Shown piece after piece: positions 33,966 to 43,575 of a stretch of DNA of 64,000 nucleotides. The stretch spans positions 248,001 through 312,000 of the forward strand of contig CAXUKO010000004.1 in NCBI GenBank assembly GCA_964251665.1, written 5' to 3'. A program made the translations under genes and the position numbers. This DNA is from JBBQLG01 sp964251665 (GTDB lineage: Bacteria > Bacteroidota > Bacteroidia > Cytophagales > Spirosomataceae). The notes under the pieces were generated by a model. It did no database searches. It was not told where the DNA came from and saw nothing but the letters and a program-made list of their open reading frames with translations. Numbering within the stretch: the stretch's first letter is position 1; every line of letters begins with the position of its first letter.

Positions 33966-35504
33966 TTATAGAATTGGATATAAAGTTACTAAGTCAAAAC
34001 CACCCGTCTTAGGGTTGTACTGATAAATCGCTTTTGCTTGATTTGCAGTCTGAGTAATGACCGAACCGGTTTTTGGTGGATTCAAACTGTGTGATGTGCC
34101 GGCGTTTGGCACATCAACTACCACTGGCGGTTGAACTCTCCCCTTGCTGTCTACTATGTATTTACCTGTAGATAGACCCGATTTAAGTTCTTTATCCGCT
34201 TTGCCAAGTGCTTCAAGGTGTTTTTGATTATTATCGAAACCACTTGAATTCTTTGGGGTTATCGACTTCCCATTTTTACCGTATTCAATCTGCCCCGTCT
34301 GTGGGTCCCGACCTGTGCGCAGGCGGTCCTCGTGTTGTTTGGGTGTGACCTGGGTGCCATGCTTGCCCTTGGAGTGACCGCCCCGCCGGGTGTCCAGGTT
34401 GTCGGTGTTAGTCTTAGCCCGCTGGTCCCGCGTTTGGGTGCTGGGCTTGCGCTTACGCCGGGGCACACTTTTAGGTTTGGGTGTCGGCACCGGTGTAGTA
34501 TGGCCTGTGCCTCCGCCCGGTGATGGTCGACCACCACTGCCCGGCAAAGAGCCTGCCCCCGCGTGACTGCCCCCCGGCGTGTGGCCGGTGTTGCCCCCGC
34601 CCCGGCCGCTTTTCATGCGCAACACGGTGTGATTGCCGTGTGCCCGGCTGCGGGTGCGGGTCAGCAAACTGACTACCAACTGAGAGCCCATAGTCATGAT
34701 GCGGGCAAAGAGCTTAGCCGATTCCTCAATATCCAGGTCAGTGCGGGCGTTGGTTACCCGGCTGACGAAGTCCTTGAGCAGGTTGAGCAACTCGACGACC
34801 TGCTCGCCCACGTAGTAGGTACCCAGTACCACCAGCAGGGCGGTGGCTACTTCGCCCACACCGAAGAACATAGAGACGGTATACACCGCTTCGATGGCCA
34901 GCATCTGGCCGATGGCTTCGGGCGTAACCAGGCCCAGCACCACGTTGGACAACTCAGCGGACATATATTCGGGCTTCATCGAGCGGAACATGGCCTGGCC
35001 GACCTTCTCGGCGGTGGTCATGCTGCTGATGGGCACCTGAGTGGGCCGTTGATTGGCCACCCGGCCCAGACTCACCGCCGGGGTGTGGGCCATATGCGGA
35101 TTATCCCAGCCGGGCAGTAGCGGAATCCACTTGTGGCTGCTGCCATCGCCCGTTACGACGAGTACGTGGCTGCGCTTCCAGAAGAAAAAATCCTGCTGCG
35201 ACTGGCCCAGATCGCTCTGCTGGCGGATGTCCAGCGTCGGCCAGTTGTCGCGCGGCTGCGCTCCCGGCCAACCCGTCGGCGCTGAACTGTTGTGCGGCCG
35301 GTAGCCCGACGGCAACTGGCCCGGTCTGGGCGAACCAAGTTTCAGGGCATCGAACCGCGATGGAGAAGCGGATATTACCCCGCCAATCGGTACGAAACTC
35401 GAGCGGGTCGGCGGGCGATAACGGCTGTACTTCATGTGCGCCATGATCAGCTCCGTCATTTGCTCCTTCGTTACCCAGCTTATCGTGCTAACGTTGTATT
35501 CCAT
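33966..35504 (-). CDS. Candidate T6SS polymorphic-toxin effector, 512 aa
   Basis: Layout: an N-terminal region (1-170) of unknown fold; a hydrophobic helical stretch (about 190-246) that could cross or insert into membranes; a Gly/Pro/Ser-rich linker with a basic patch (about 300-355); and a C-terminal ~95-residue domain after KHGTQVTPKQHEDRL. The last 300 bases are more AT-rich than the rest, as in toxins with exchangeable tips. A candidate immunity gene follows 6 bases later and clpV lies 27 bases upstream, linking it to type VI secretion. No PAAR, Rhs or known nuclease motif is recognised, so the activity of the C-terminal domain is unknown. Confidence 0.75.
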   Translation of the reverse strand: MEYNVSTISWVTKEQMTELIMAHMKYSRYRPPTRSSFVPIGGVISASPSRFDALKLGSPRPGQLPSGYRPHNSSAPTGWPGAQPRDNWPTLDIRQQSDLGQSQQDFFFWKRSHVLVVTGDGSSHKWIPLLPGWDNPHMAHTPAVSLGRVANQRPTQVPISSMTTAEKVGQAMFRSMKPEYMSAELSNVVLGLVTPEAIGQMLAIEAVYTVSMFFGVGEVATALLVVLGTYYVGEQVVELLNLLKDFVSRVTNARTDLDIEESAKLFARIMTMGSQLVVSLLTRTRSRAHGNHTVLRMKSGRGGGNTGHTPGGSHAGAGSLPGSGGRPSPGGGTGHTTPVPTPKPKSVPRRKRKPSTQTRDQRAKTNTDNLDTRRGGHSKGKHGTQVTPKQHEDRLRTGRDPQTGQIEYGKNGKSITPKNSSGFDNNQKHLEALGKADKELKSGLSTGKYIVDSKGRVQPPVVVDVPNAGTSHSLNPPKTGSVITQTANQAKAIYQYNPKTGGFDLVTLYPIL

Positions 35505-35531
35505 ATCAGCTATTGACTCATGGTGCGTCGG

Positions 35532-38036
35532 CTACTCCACTACTTCGGCTACCGACGTAACTGTCCACGTAAGCTGCTGATCGGTATCAACGTCAATATT
35601 GAGCGTTGCACCGGGTGTGAGTTCACCGGCAATGATCATGCGTGAGATGGGTCGGCGCAACTGACTGCGGATTACTCCCTTCAATGGCCGGGCACCGTAG
35701 CGGGGCGAAAAACCATTCAGCGCCAGTTGCTCGCGGGCGGCCGGACTGATGGCCAGGGTGATGCCCTGTTTAGCCAGCGGACTGGTTAGGCCGCGCAGGT
35801 GAATATCGAAAATACGCACGGCGTTAGCTTCGCTGATGGGCGCGAACGGCACGATCTCCGTGAGCCGGGCCAGAAATTCGGGCCGGAAGTGCTTGCTCAT
35901 AATGTCCATCAGGTCGTTAGCCGCCGGAATCCGGCCTTCGCCAAACTCTTTTATAACGAATTCGCTGCCAATATTGGAGGTGAACAGCACTACGGCGTTC
36001 GAGAAGTCGCCCTCTTTGCCGAGCCGGTCGTGGAGTTTACCTTCATCCAGAATTTGCAGGAAAATATCGAATACCGATGGGTGAGCTTTCTCGATCTCAT
36101 CGAACAGCACTACGGAGTACGGCTTTTCCCGAATCTTATTGACCAGCAAACCGCCCTGTTCGTAGCCAACGTAGCCCGGAGGTGCTCCGTAGAGCAGAGC
36201 CGCCGAATGCTCTTCCTTAAACTCGGACATGTCGAAGCGAATCAGGAATGATTCGTCGTTGAACAGGAAATCGGCCAGTGCTTTTGCCAATTCAGTCTTA
36301 CCGGTACCCGTTGGGCCGAGTAGAAAGAAGCCACCCATGGGTTGTTTGCCCATCGTCAGCCCTGCCCGCGATTCCAGAATAGCCGCCGACAGCGATTTGA
36401 CGGCATGATCCTGACCAACTACGCGCTTGCGAAGTACATCGTCCATCCGCAGCAGCCGGTCGCGCTCACTGGTTTGCAGTTTACCCATCGGAATGCCGGT
36501 TTTGGCGGCTACCATAGCAGCAATGTCCTGTTTGGTCAGTGCTTCGGGATGCGTTTCGGCCAGTGGCAGCAGAGCCATCAGCCGGGTTTGTAAATACTCC
36601 TGCAACTGGGCGGGCCGTTCGATGGTGTCAGGCTGGATGTCGTTTTCCAATTGCTGCTGTAAGATCGGGCTTACCTTCTCCTGCAACTGTTGCAGCAGCC
36701 AGCGATACTCACGGAGCTGACCTTCCTCATCCAGACCAGCAACGCGCTCCTCAATCGCCGTCAGTTCCGTCAGTAGCCCCTGTAATTCACCGTGTGCCGT
36801 TTCGCCCATTGTTTTGAGCGCGGCCATTGTCCGGTCGATCAGATCAACGGCGGCATCGGGCAGCCGACGGTCTTTCACGTACCGCAATGAGAGCAATACG
36901 GCTTCTTCGGCCACACCTGCTTCGGTTTGCAGGCCGTGGTGTTCTTCGTAGAGAGGCAACAGCGTTTCCACCATCCGGGTAGCCGCTGTGGCGTTAGGTT
37001 CCGGCACAATCAGCTTCTCGAAACGTCGGCTGAAGGCTTCATCTTTTTCGATGTACTGCCGGAACTCGTCCAGCGTTGTCGCGCCAATGACAGTCAGTTC
37101 ACCCCGAGCCAGTTCCGGCTTCAGCAGTTGCGCGACACCGGTACCCAGCGAGCCGTTCGGATTAAGCAGGACGTGGATCTCGTCGATGAACAGAATGGCT
37201 TTGTCGTAGGCTTTCAGCTCACTGATGATATTTTTCAGCCGGTCTTCCACTTCGCCTTTGTACGAAGCGCCAGCCGCCAGCGAGCCCATATCCAGTTCAA
37301 ACAGTTCGGACTGCTGTAGACTGGCCGGGACGCTGCCCGCTACAATGGCCTGGGCAAAGCCTTCAATCAGGGCCGTTTTGCCAACGCCCGGCTCGCCCAC
37401 GAGCATGACATTGGGCTTGGTGCGCCGAACCAGAATCTCGATCATCAGCCTTAGTTCGCGGTCGCGGCCCACAATAGGGTCCAGTTTGCCGTCGCGGGCC
37501 AGATCGGTTTTATTCGTGCAGAACTTGAGCAGGGCCGACTGTCCGGTGGCCGGGGCGGCTCCGGCGGGCGCACCAGGCTGAGTAGGAGCGGGGTTCACCG
37601 CAGCGGCTACTTCCTGTTCCTCGACGGCAGCATCGAGTAGCTCTTTCTGAGTCAGCGGGAGCGATTTTAACTGGTCGGCGGTGAAGGCAACACCCGGTTT
37701 GGTCAGCGCGGCCAGTACATGCAGCGGCTCAACAAACATAGACGAAGCCTGCAACGCAATCAGTTCAGCCAGCTTCAGCGTCTCCTGAACATTCGCGTTT
37801 ACCGTCGGGTTTTCGGGGGGGCGTGGTGCTTTTGGCAAGGTTTCGAGCCGGTAATCAGCCCAATCGCGCAGGAAGTAAATATCTTTGCCGACGGATACCA
37901 GCCAGGAAGCGAGGCCGACATCATTGTGGAGAAGACCCAGCATCATGTGCGCCGGTGCAACCTGCTCATGCTTGTGTTCTTTGGCAACGGCCTGCGCAAT
38001 GCGGACGGCCCGTTTGGTTTCTTCGGTGAGATTCAT
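35532..38036 (-). CDS. clpV: T6SS AAA+ unfoldase ClpV (TssH)
   Basis: An 834-residue ClpB/ClpV-type ATPase. The Clp N-terminal domain covers about 1-150. The first AAA domain has Walker A GEPGVGKTAL near residue 212 and Walker B AILFIDEIH. The second has Walker A GPTGTGKTEL near residue 572 and SVVLFDEIEKAHPSV. The middle coiled-coil is short compared with ClpB, as expected for ClpV. It disassembles the contracted TssB/TssC sheath for recycling. Its immediate downstream neighbours, the candidate effector and immunity genes, and TssK/E/F/G/N/O elsewhere in the island support ClpV rather than ClpB. Confidence 0.88.
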   Translation of the reverse strand: MNLTEETKRAVRIAQAVAKEHKHEQVAPAHMMLGLLHNDVGLASWLVSVGKDIYFLRDWADYRLETLPKAPRPPENPTVNANVQETLKLAELIALQASSMFVEPLHVLAALTKPGVAFTADQLKSLPLTQKELLDAAVEEQEVAAAVNPAPTQPGAPAGAAPATGQSALLKFCTNKTDLARDGKLDPIVGRDRELRLMIEILVRRTKPNVMLVGEPGVGKTALIEGFAQAIVAGSVPASLQQSELFELDMGSLAAGASYKGEVEDRLKNIISELKAYDKAILFIDEIHVLLNPNGSLGTGVAQLLKPELARGELTVIGATTLDEFRQYIEKDEAFSRRFEKLIVPEPNATAATRMVETLLPLYEEHHGLQTEAGVAEEAVLLSLRYVKDRRLPDAAVDLIDRTMAALKTMGETAHGELQGLLTELTAIEERVAGLDEEGQLREYRWLLQQLQEKVSPILQQQLENDIQPDTIERPAQLQEYLQTRLMALLPLAETHPEALTKQDIAAMVAAKTGIPMGKLQTSERDRLLRMDDVLRKRVVGQDHAVKSLSAAILESRAGLTMGKQPMGGFFLLGPTGTGKTELAKALADFLFNDESFLIRFDMSEFKEEHSAALLYGAPPGYVGYEQGGLLVNKIREKPYSVVLFDEIEKAHPSVFDIFLQILDEGKLHDRLGKEGDFSNAVVLFTSNIGSEFVIKEFGEGRIPAANDLMDIMSKHFRPEFLARLTEIVPFAPISEANAVRIFDIHLRGLTSPLAKQGITLAISPAAREQLALNGFSPRYGARPLKGVIRSQLRRPISRMIIAGELTPGATLNIDVDTDQQLTWTVTSVAEVVE

Positions 38037-38227
38037 AGAAAGGTGCGGTAAGCCCGGCGCCGGCGTTAGGTTGGAATAAGGCCTAAATTAATACACCCGG
38101 ATTTATCAGCACCTATTTGTTTCGGAGAAACTATGTACTAATTATGTAACGTATAAAATAGACGCTGTCTTTTGGTACACACACCTGCGCATCGGTTCCG
38201 TTGATGGGCTGATTCAACCTTTTTACT

Positions 38228-39892
38228 ATGACAATTCAGTACAAACAATTATCTGGTTTAGTAACGACGTTAGCCATCACGCTGATGACCCTGTCGGGTC
38301 ATGCACAAACACCCGCTGAGGTGCCGGTTTTATTGAGTAAAAACGTGACGCTGGTTGATTTCAAGCCACCCAAACTGCGTATCGAAATCAGTGGCGACCT
38401 CAGCGATTATTATTCCCAGATCGATATAACCGACAGTACGCTCATTTTCGCCAGCCCGGCCGAACTGGCAGCCTTTGAAAAACAGCGCCCGAAACTTGAG
38501 CGGGATTATCAGCGCAGCCGTAATAAACCCAAAACGACGGCAAATCAACCGGCTTATTTACAGCCGTATTTAGACGGGCGCAACCTGCTCCGGCCCGGTA
38601 TCGAACTGAGTATCAGTTTTCTGGAATACCGCTATAGCCGCCGGTTTGTGACCCAGAGCATTACCATTCTGACCGATCAGGTAGATGATGGTCAGCTTAA
38701 CGGGCCGCTGGAGCAGGTAACGGGCGATGTCGCCCTGGTAAACGGGCTGCGGGTCCGGCTCAAGTCCGGTACGGTACTGGTTGGTGCCAAAGGGTACATG
38801 GGTATGAACTTCCCGAGTTTTAACCGGCTGGAGGAAGGCGTCGATGTGGCCGTCAAAGGCAAGCGGCAGGCCGATGGCGTACTGCTTGCCGAGTCGGCAA
38901 CGGTGACGCCCGACGAGCCAACGCCCCTCGATCAGCAACTGATCCAGACGCTCAGAACGACCCGCAAGCTATCGGCGGACGGGACGCAGGTTACCTTTGG
39001 GGCAAATAGCTACCGGCTGCTGAACGACGAAACGCTTACCAACTATCTGGTTGGCTTAGTGACGAAACTGCTGCCCAGCCGATTTAAAAATTTACCGGCG
39101 GATCACCCGGCTTCGCTTAACTCACGGGTGTATGTAGTGGTCGACTCAACGGCCAGTGCCAGTGCTTACCCCGATGGGTCCGTGTATGTGAATACCGGCC
39201 TGCTCACTATGATTGAAAATGAAGCGCAGCTGGCGGCTGTGTTGAGCCGCGAACTGGCTCATATCACCTTTCACCATCCGCGCCGGGCGTATCAGGCCGC
39301 TCCGGCTACCGTTACCAGCGGAACGGCGTTGTCGCCAACCATACTGGCAGCTTATGGACTGGAACCCGCCGAACTGGCAACGTACGTTACGGCATTTGGC
39401 GGAGGACCGTTGTCTAGTACGTACAAGCAGGAGTTTGAAAGTCAGGCCGACCGGCTGGGTATAAAATACATGATGGTGGCTGGTTATGATCCGCGTGAGA
39501 TGGTGAAGATCTGGCAGATGTTATACCAGAAAACACCCGACCTGCCGGTTACGCCGTTCGCCAGTCGTACACCAAACCGGGGCAGCCGCCTGTACGAGAC
39601 GCCCTACGAAACCCACGTGCTGGCTGGCCGACGGTTCAAATACATCAGTTCGCTGCTGGCGAGTGATTATCAGAGCGTTGATATGAACAAGTTTGGCCTG
39701 GGTGCTCCCAGTTACAGACCCATCCGCGAGCATGTCAACAACCTGCTGTCGCCACGGGTGGTGGTGCAGGAGGAAGCACCGGTGGTATCGCGTCCCCAGC
39801 GCACTCGCCGGAGTTCACCGGCTCCGTCAGCGCCACGTCCGGTTTTCCGCCCACGCCCGGCTACAAGCGGACCGGTGAAAAAAATTCGTTAA
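38228..39892 (+). CDS. M48-like peptidase with degenerate zinc motif
   Basis: A 554-residue protein with a signal peptide (ending near GHAQT). A central M48 domain is recognisable from SAYPDGSVYVNTGLLTMIENEAQLAAVLSRELAHITFHH. The normal HExxH reads RELAH: Arg341 replaces the first zinc-binding His, while Glu342 and His345 remain. The third ligand motif is present (ESQADRLG, Glu404). Zinc binding may be lost, so the protein may be inactive or have another function. The C-terminal ~50 residues are Pro/Arg-rich. It is convergent with the Sel1-kinase gene (10-base gap) and divergent from clpV. Confidence 0.85.
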   Translation: MTIQYKQLSGLVTTLAITLMTLSGHAQTPAEVPVLLSKNVTLVDFKPPKLRIEISGDLSDYYSQIDITDSTLIFASPAELAAFEKQRPKLERDYQRSRNKPKTTANQPAYLQPYLDGRNLLRPGIELSISFLEYRYSRRFVTQSITILTDQVDDGQLNGPLEQVTGDVALVNGLRVRLKSGTVLVGAKGYMGMNFPSFNRLEEGVDVAVKGKRQADGVLLAESATVTPDEPTPLDQQLIQTLRTTRKLSADGTQVTFGANSYRLLNDETLTNYLVGLVTKLLPSRFKNLPADHPASLNSRVYVVVDSTASASAYPDGSVYVNTGLLTMIENEAQLAAVLSRELAHITFHHPRRAYQAAPATVTSGTALSPTILAAYGLEPAELATYVTAFGGGPLSSTYKQEFESQADRLGIKYMMVAGYDPREMVKIWQMLYQKTPDLPVTPFASRTPNRGSRLYETPYETHVLAGRRFKYISSLLASDYQSVDMNKFGLGAPSYRPIREHVNNLLSPRVVVQEEAPVVSRPQRTRRSSPAPSAPRPVFRPRPATSGPVKKIR

Positions 39893-39901
39893 TACGCTTG
39901 A

Positions 39902-41821
39902 TCAGGGATTACTATTTAACGCCCGAAGTGCTTTTCGGGCGCTGGGGTAACCCTGTTTAGCTGAAGCCCGGTACCACTTTTCAGCCCTGACTAAATCCAG
40001 TTCAACGCCCTGACCAAACTGATACATGGTGCCAAGGTTAAACTGAGCTTCTTTATTACCCTGATCAGCGGATTTACGGTAAAAATTAGCGGCCTGCGTA
40101 TAATCCTGCGCCACGCCCTGACCCGTAAAATAGAGTGTGCCCAGGTTATTCTGTCCATCTGGATTACCCTGATCAGCGGCTTTCTGATACCACTGGGTTG
40201 CCTGCTGAAAGTCCTGCTTTACGCTTAACCCGTTCGCGTACATGAAGCCTAAAGAGTTTTGCCCATTGGCGTTGCCCTGATCCGCTGATTTCCGATACCA
40301 CATGGTTGCTATCGTGTCATTCTGTGGCACTCCATAGCCCAATTGATACATGTAGCCCAGATCGTTCTGTCCATCGGTATTTCCGGCGGCCGCCGATTTG
40401 TTGTACCATTCAACCGCCTTTTTATAATCCTGCGCAATACCATTTCCGAGGTAATAATTCTGGCCGATCTGATAGCAGGAGTCGGCATAAGCCTTCTGCT
40501 TTGCTGCTTTGGCGGCTTTTGCCACTAAGGCAGCCTGACGGGCCTGATTGTCAGAAGCCTCCGAATTGGTGACCGACCGCGACCACAGCATACCAACGAC
40601 GACCACCGCTACAGCAGCTACTGAGGCATAGATCACCCGCTTGCGTTGCCAGGGCTTCTGCGTGGATAGGGCCACCGGCGGACGAATATCAGACGAATTA
40701 TCTGTTACCGACGCTTCCTCCTGAATCGGTTCTGCTTTTAGCGCAGTAACAGGAGGGGGTACAACCGGTGGGGGCGGAACCGCTTTGGCTGTTTTGTCCG
40801 GCTTCGCTTTAGAGACGGGTTCTACCGGCAGGGCCGGGGGTGTGCTGCGCTGAATAATGGTAGCGGCTTCTGGTAGCTCCGACAGCGTGGCGGCTGGTGT
40901 GGGCGCGTTTAATGCGGCTGTTTCTTCGGGCGTTTCCGGGAGGAGTGTCGCCTGTAGGTCCAGACTCATCTCGGCGCAGCTCTGATAGCGGTCGATTGGT
41001 TCTTTGGCCGTGGCCTTGGCAATGATCCGGTCAACCCGTCGTAGAAATAATTTTAACTCCGGGGTGGCATCGCCAACCAACTCGGTCAGCGGGGTCAGGG
41101 CTTCCCGGCGAATCAGGTTCTGTACCTCAACGGCCCGCTCAAAATTCGTGACCTTGGGATATGGAGACTGCCCCACGAACAACTCCCACAGGTTAACGCC
41201 CAGCACATAAATATCGCTCCGCCAGTCCACACTGGCAGAATCCACGATCTGCTCGGGGCTCATGTAAGCAATCGACCCCATCGGCAGGTTCGGGTCGGTC
41301 AGGGTGCTGCCAAAGCTGGCGATGCGGGAGATACCAAAATCCAGAATCTTGGGAACATCATTAGCCTGAATGATGATATTGCCCGGTTTAATATCGCGGT
41401 GAATAACACCCTGTTCAATCCGGCCATCCAGCTCTACTTTCATCTGGTGGGCATAATCAAACGCGGCCAGAATCTGCGAGAAAAACGCGACGGCTTTGGC
41501 CGGGTCATGAAATGCCTTGGGGTAATGAGTCAGGTAGTCGCCCAGCGTTGGACCTTCCACATACTCCATAATAAACGCGTCGCGCTCGGTATCCAGCCCC
41601 AGGATACGGACAATAGCCGGGTGGTGCAGTGTTTCCAGAATTTCGGCTTCGCGCAGAAACCGCTGCCGGATGCGCGGATCATCACGCAGATTTTCGAGCA
41701 AAAATTTGATGGCTACCCGCTCATGACGGCCCCACATGCGTCTTCCTTCAAAGACGACACCCATGCCGCCCGCTTTTATTTTACGGGTAATTTCGTAGTC
41801 GAAAACTTTACTGCCAATCAT
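39902..41821 (-). CDS. Ser/Thr kinase with transmembrane span and Sel1 repeats
   Basis: An intact Hanks-type kinase domain covers about 1-290: glycine loop KAGGMGVVFEG, VAIK Lys near 38, catalytic HRDIKPGN near 141, DFG near 160 and an APE-like SPE. A Pro-rich linker and one membrane helix (VIYASVAAVAVVVVGMLW, about 395-412) follow. Outside lie about five Sel1 repeats (for example NLGTLYFTGQGVAQDYTQA). It is last in the regulatory run tssN, FHA, Ca-loop, FHA, PP2C, kinase. By analogy with PpkA of the H1-T6SS of Pseudomonas aeruginosa, it probably phosphorylates an FHA protein to activate secretion; this is inference. The Sel1 part may sense a periplasmic partner. Confidence 0.92.
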   Translation of the reverse strand: MIGSKVFDYEITRKIKAGGMGVVFEGRRMWGRHERVAIKFLLENLRDDPRIRQRFLREAEILETLHHPAIVRILGLDTERDAFIMEYVEGPTLGDYLTHYPKAFHDPAKAVAFFSQILAAFDYAHQMKVELDGRIEQGVIHRDIKPGNIIIQANDVPKILDFGISRIASFGSTLTDPNLPMGSIAYMSPEQIVDSASVDWRSDIYVLGVNLWELFVGQSPYPKVTNFERAVEVQNLIRREALTPLTELVGDATPELKLFLRRVDRIIAKATAKEPIDRYQSCAEMSLDLQATLLPETPEETAALNAPTPAATLSELPEAATIIQRSTPPALPVEPVSKAKPDKTAKAVPPPPVVPPPVTALKAEPIQEEASVTDNSSDIRPPVALSTQKPWQRKRVIYASVAAVAVVVVGMLWSRSVTNSEASDNQARQAALVAKAAKAAKQKAYADSCYQIGQNYYLGNGIAQDYKKAVEWYNKSAAAGNTDGQNDLGYMYQLGYGVPQNDTIATMWYRKSADQGNANGQNSLGFMYANGLSVKQDFQQATQWYQKAADQGNPDGQNNLGTLYFTGQGVAQDYTQAANFYRKSADQGNKEAQFNLGTMYQFGQGVELDLVRAEKWYRASAKQGYPSARKALRALNSNP

Positions 41822-41842
41822 AAGTATTCAGCGTCAGGGTGG

Positions 41843-43528
41843 TTATTTACCGGCAATACTGGCCACGGGACCACGACCGGTTTTTATATCGCGTCCAATT
41901 CGGTCAATCCGAAATGACTGGCTGCCAATGTATACATCAGCCGTGCAGTCGCCATCGTGGAATGAAGTAGCCTTTGGGTACCGGATGCCGATGGCGACTG
42001 CACCGTTTAAATTCAGGTAGCCCCATTTATCGTTGGTTCGTACCCGGATGCGGTCGCAGTGGGCCGGACTGATTTCGTCGTAGATGTTTCCTTTAAGACT
42101 GAGGTATTTCGCTTCGCCATCCACACGCACGTTCGCCAGTCCGTCATGAAACTGGCCAATTTTGTCGAATTGAGGAGCAATTAACCAGGTGGACCGGTCG
42201 TCGAGCAGCAGCCCGCGTTTCCCGTCAACGACCCCCACGTATAACCCGGCTTCTACTTCCCGCTCCACGGCAGGCCGGTGGCTGGCCAACTGCGGAATTG
42301 CCTGGGCGGGTTCGCGTACTACCTCAGTCTCAGCGCTATCGGAAACGAAGGTCGCCGAAACGGGTTTCTGGCTGGTATTGGGTACGGACAGCGACGAAAC
42401 CGGCCTCGGCCGGGCAACGGCGGGCTGGCGAACAGGCGGGATACTCAACGCAGCCGTAGTGGTATCGCCTGATTTTAAGGCTCTTGGCTTACCCAGTACC
42501 TTCCAGCCTACATAGCTGCCGAGCAGCAGTAGTACGAGCGTTAACACGCCCATGATTCTGGCATAAACGGGATTTTTGGCGGCTGGGGCCGGGGGGGGAG
42601 GTACGGACTGTGCCTGCACCATGGATGGCCGGTCGGGGACCGTTTCCACGCTGGTGGCTGGCTGGACATAGTCTAGTTCAGGATGGGAGAGAGCTACCAC
42701 CATAACCTCGTCGGCAGTGGCGGGTACGGGCCGCTCATAAGCGGGCAGATCGGTCGTGAACCCGGGCAGGCTATTGCCGCTGACGGCGTCAATCTGAAGC
42801 AGGTAGGCCGTAAAGTTATCGCGGGTCTGGTCGGTGCAGCATTCGAGTAAAATCTGCATCTTGTCCTCATTGGAATCGGCGCTGCCCAGCACATTTTCCA
42901 GCAACTCATCGCTGACCCGCTCCAGCACCCCATCGGAGCACAGGAAAAAATAATCGCCCGCCTGTAGGTCACTGATAACTTGAACGTCTACCAGAGGGCG
43001 GTTACCTCCGCTTTGAATAGCTCTGGTAATTACGTTACGCTGGGGGTGATGCCGGGCTTCATCGGCGGTTAACACGCCCCCTTTCACCAACTCATTTACG
43101 TAGGAGTGGTCGTCGGTACGCCACTCAATCCGGCCACCCCGCACCAGATACACCCGGCTATCGCCAAGATGAGCAACCGTCAGTCCGGCTTCGTGAACGT
43201 ACACCAGTGTAAGGGTGGTACCCATACCAACGGCCGACGGATTAGCGCGTACATAAACGTCGAACTGGTCCTGCACCGTAGTCAGGGCCTGCTGTACGTA
43301 GTCGGCAGTAGCAACGGTTACGGGATGCGCCCGAAAATAAGCGTCGAATTGACGGACAGCCAGTTGACTGGCTACTTCGCCCCGGGCCGCTCCGCCCACG
43401 CCATCGCACACCATAAACCAGGCCTGCTGCGGGGTGGCTGCCTGCGGATCAGGGAAGAGCGTATCCTCGTTAGTCGAACGACCACCGGGTTGCGAAAAGC
43501 CAATAGGTTGCGCGAGACGTATCTTCAT
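41843..43528 (-). CDS. PP2C phosphatase with transmembrane span and WG-like repeats
   Basis: The PP2C catalytic domain is at about 1-255: NED near residue 20, VCDGVGGAARG, AHLGDSRVYLVRGG, FLCSDGV and TRDNFTAYLL, so the metal ligands look complete. A linker and a membrane helix (GVLTLVLLLLGSYVGW, about 330-346) follow. The C-terminal ~130 residues contain WG-like repeats (GLYVGVVDGKRGLLLDD, NDKWGYLNLNG). It is separated from the kinase gene by 21 bases and lies in one run with two FHA proteins. It is the expected opposing enzyme (PppA role) of a threonine-phosphorylation switch. Confidence 0.93.
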   Translation of the reverse strand: MKIRLAQPIGFSQPGGRSTNEDTLFPDPQAATPQQAWFMVCDGVGGAARGEVASQLAVRQFDAYFRAHPVTVATADYVQQALTTVQDQFDVYVRANPSAVGMGTTLTLVYVHEAGLTVAHLGDSRVYLVRGGRIEWRTDDHSYVNELVKGGVLTADEARHHPQRNVITRAIQSGGNRPLVDVQVISDLQAGDYFFLCSDGVLERVSDELLENVLGSADSNEDKMQILLECCTDQTRDNFTAYLLQIDAVSGNSLPGFTTDLPAYERPVPATADEVMVVALSHPELDYVQPATSVETVPDRPSMVQAQSVPPPPAPAAKNPVYARIMGVLTLVLLLLGSYVGWKVLGKPRALKSGDTTTAALSIPPVRQPAVARPRPVSSLSVPNTSQKPVSATFVSDSAETEVVREPAQAIPQLASHRPAVEREVEAGLYVGVVDGKRGLLLDDRSTWLIAPQFDKIGQFHDGLANVRVDGEAKYLSLKGNIYDEISPAHCDRIRVRTNDKWGYLNLNGAVAIGIRYPKATSFHDGDCTADVYIGSQSFRIDRIGRDIKTGRGPVASIAGK

Positions 43529-43575
43529 GTAGAGCGGTGTAGAGTCGGACGACGGGGTCTGGGATTGGGTAAGGG

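Noticed and set aside
34563..35120. 185-codon frame antisense to the candidate effector
   Set aside because: His/Gln/Gly-rich product typical of antisense frames; the effector frame is supported by the matching remnant at 33421.
35532..38036. ClpB rather than ClpV
   Set aside because: The middle region is short compared with ClpB and the gene lies among T6SS genes, next to an effector.
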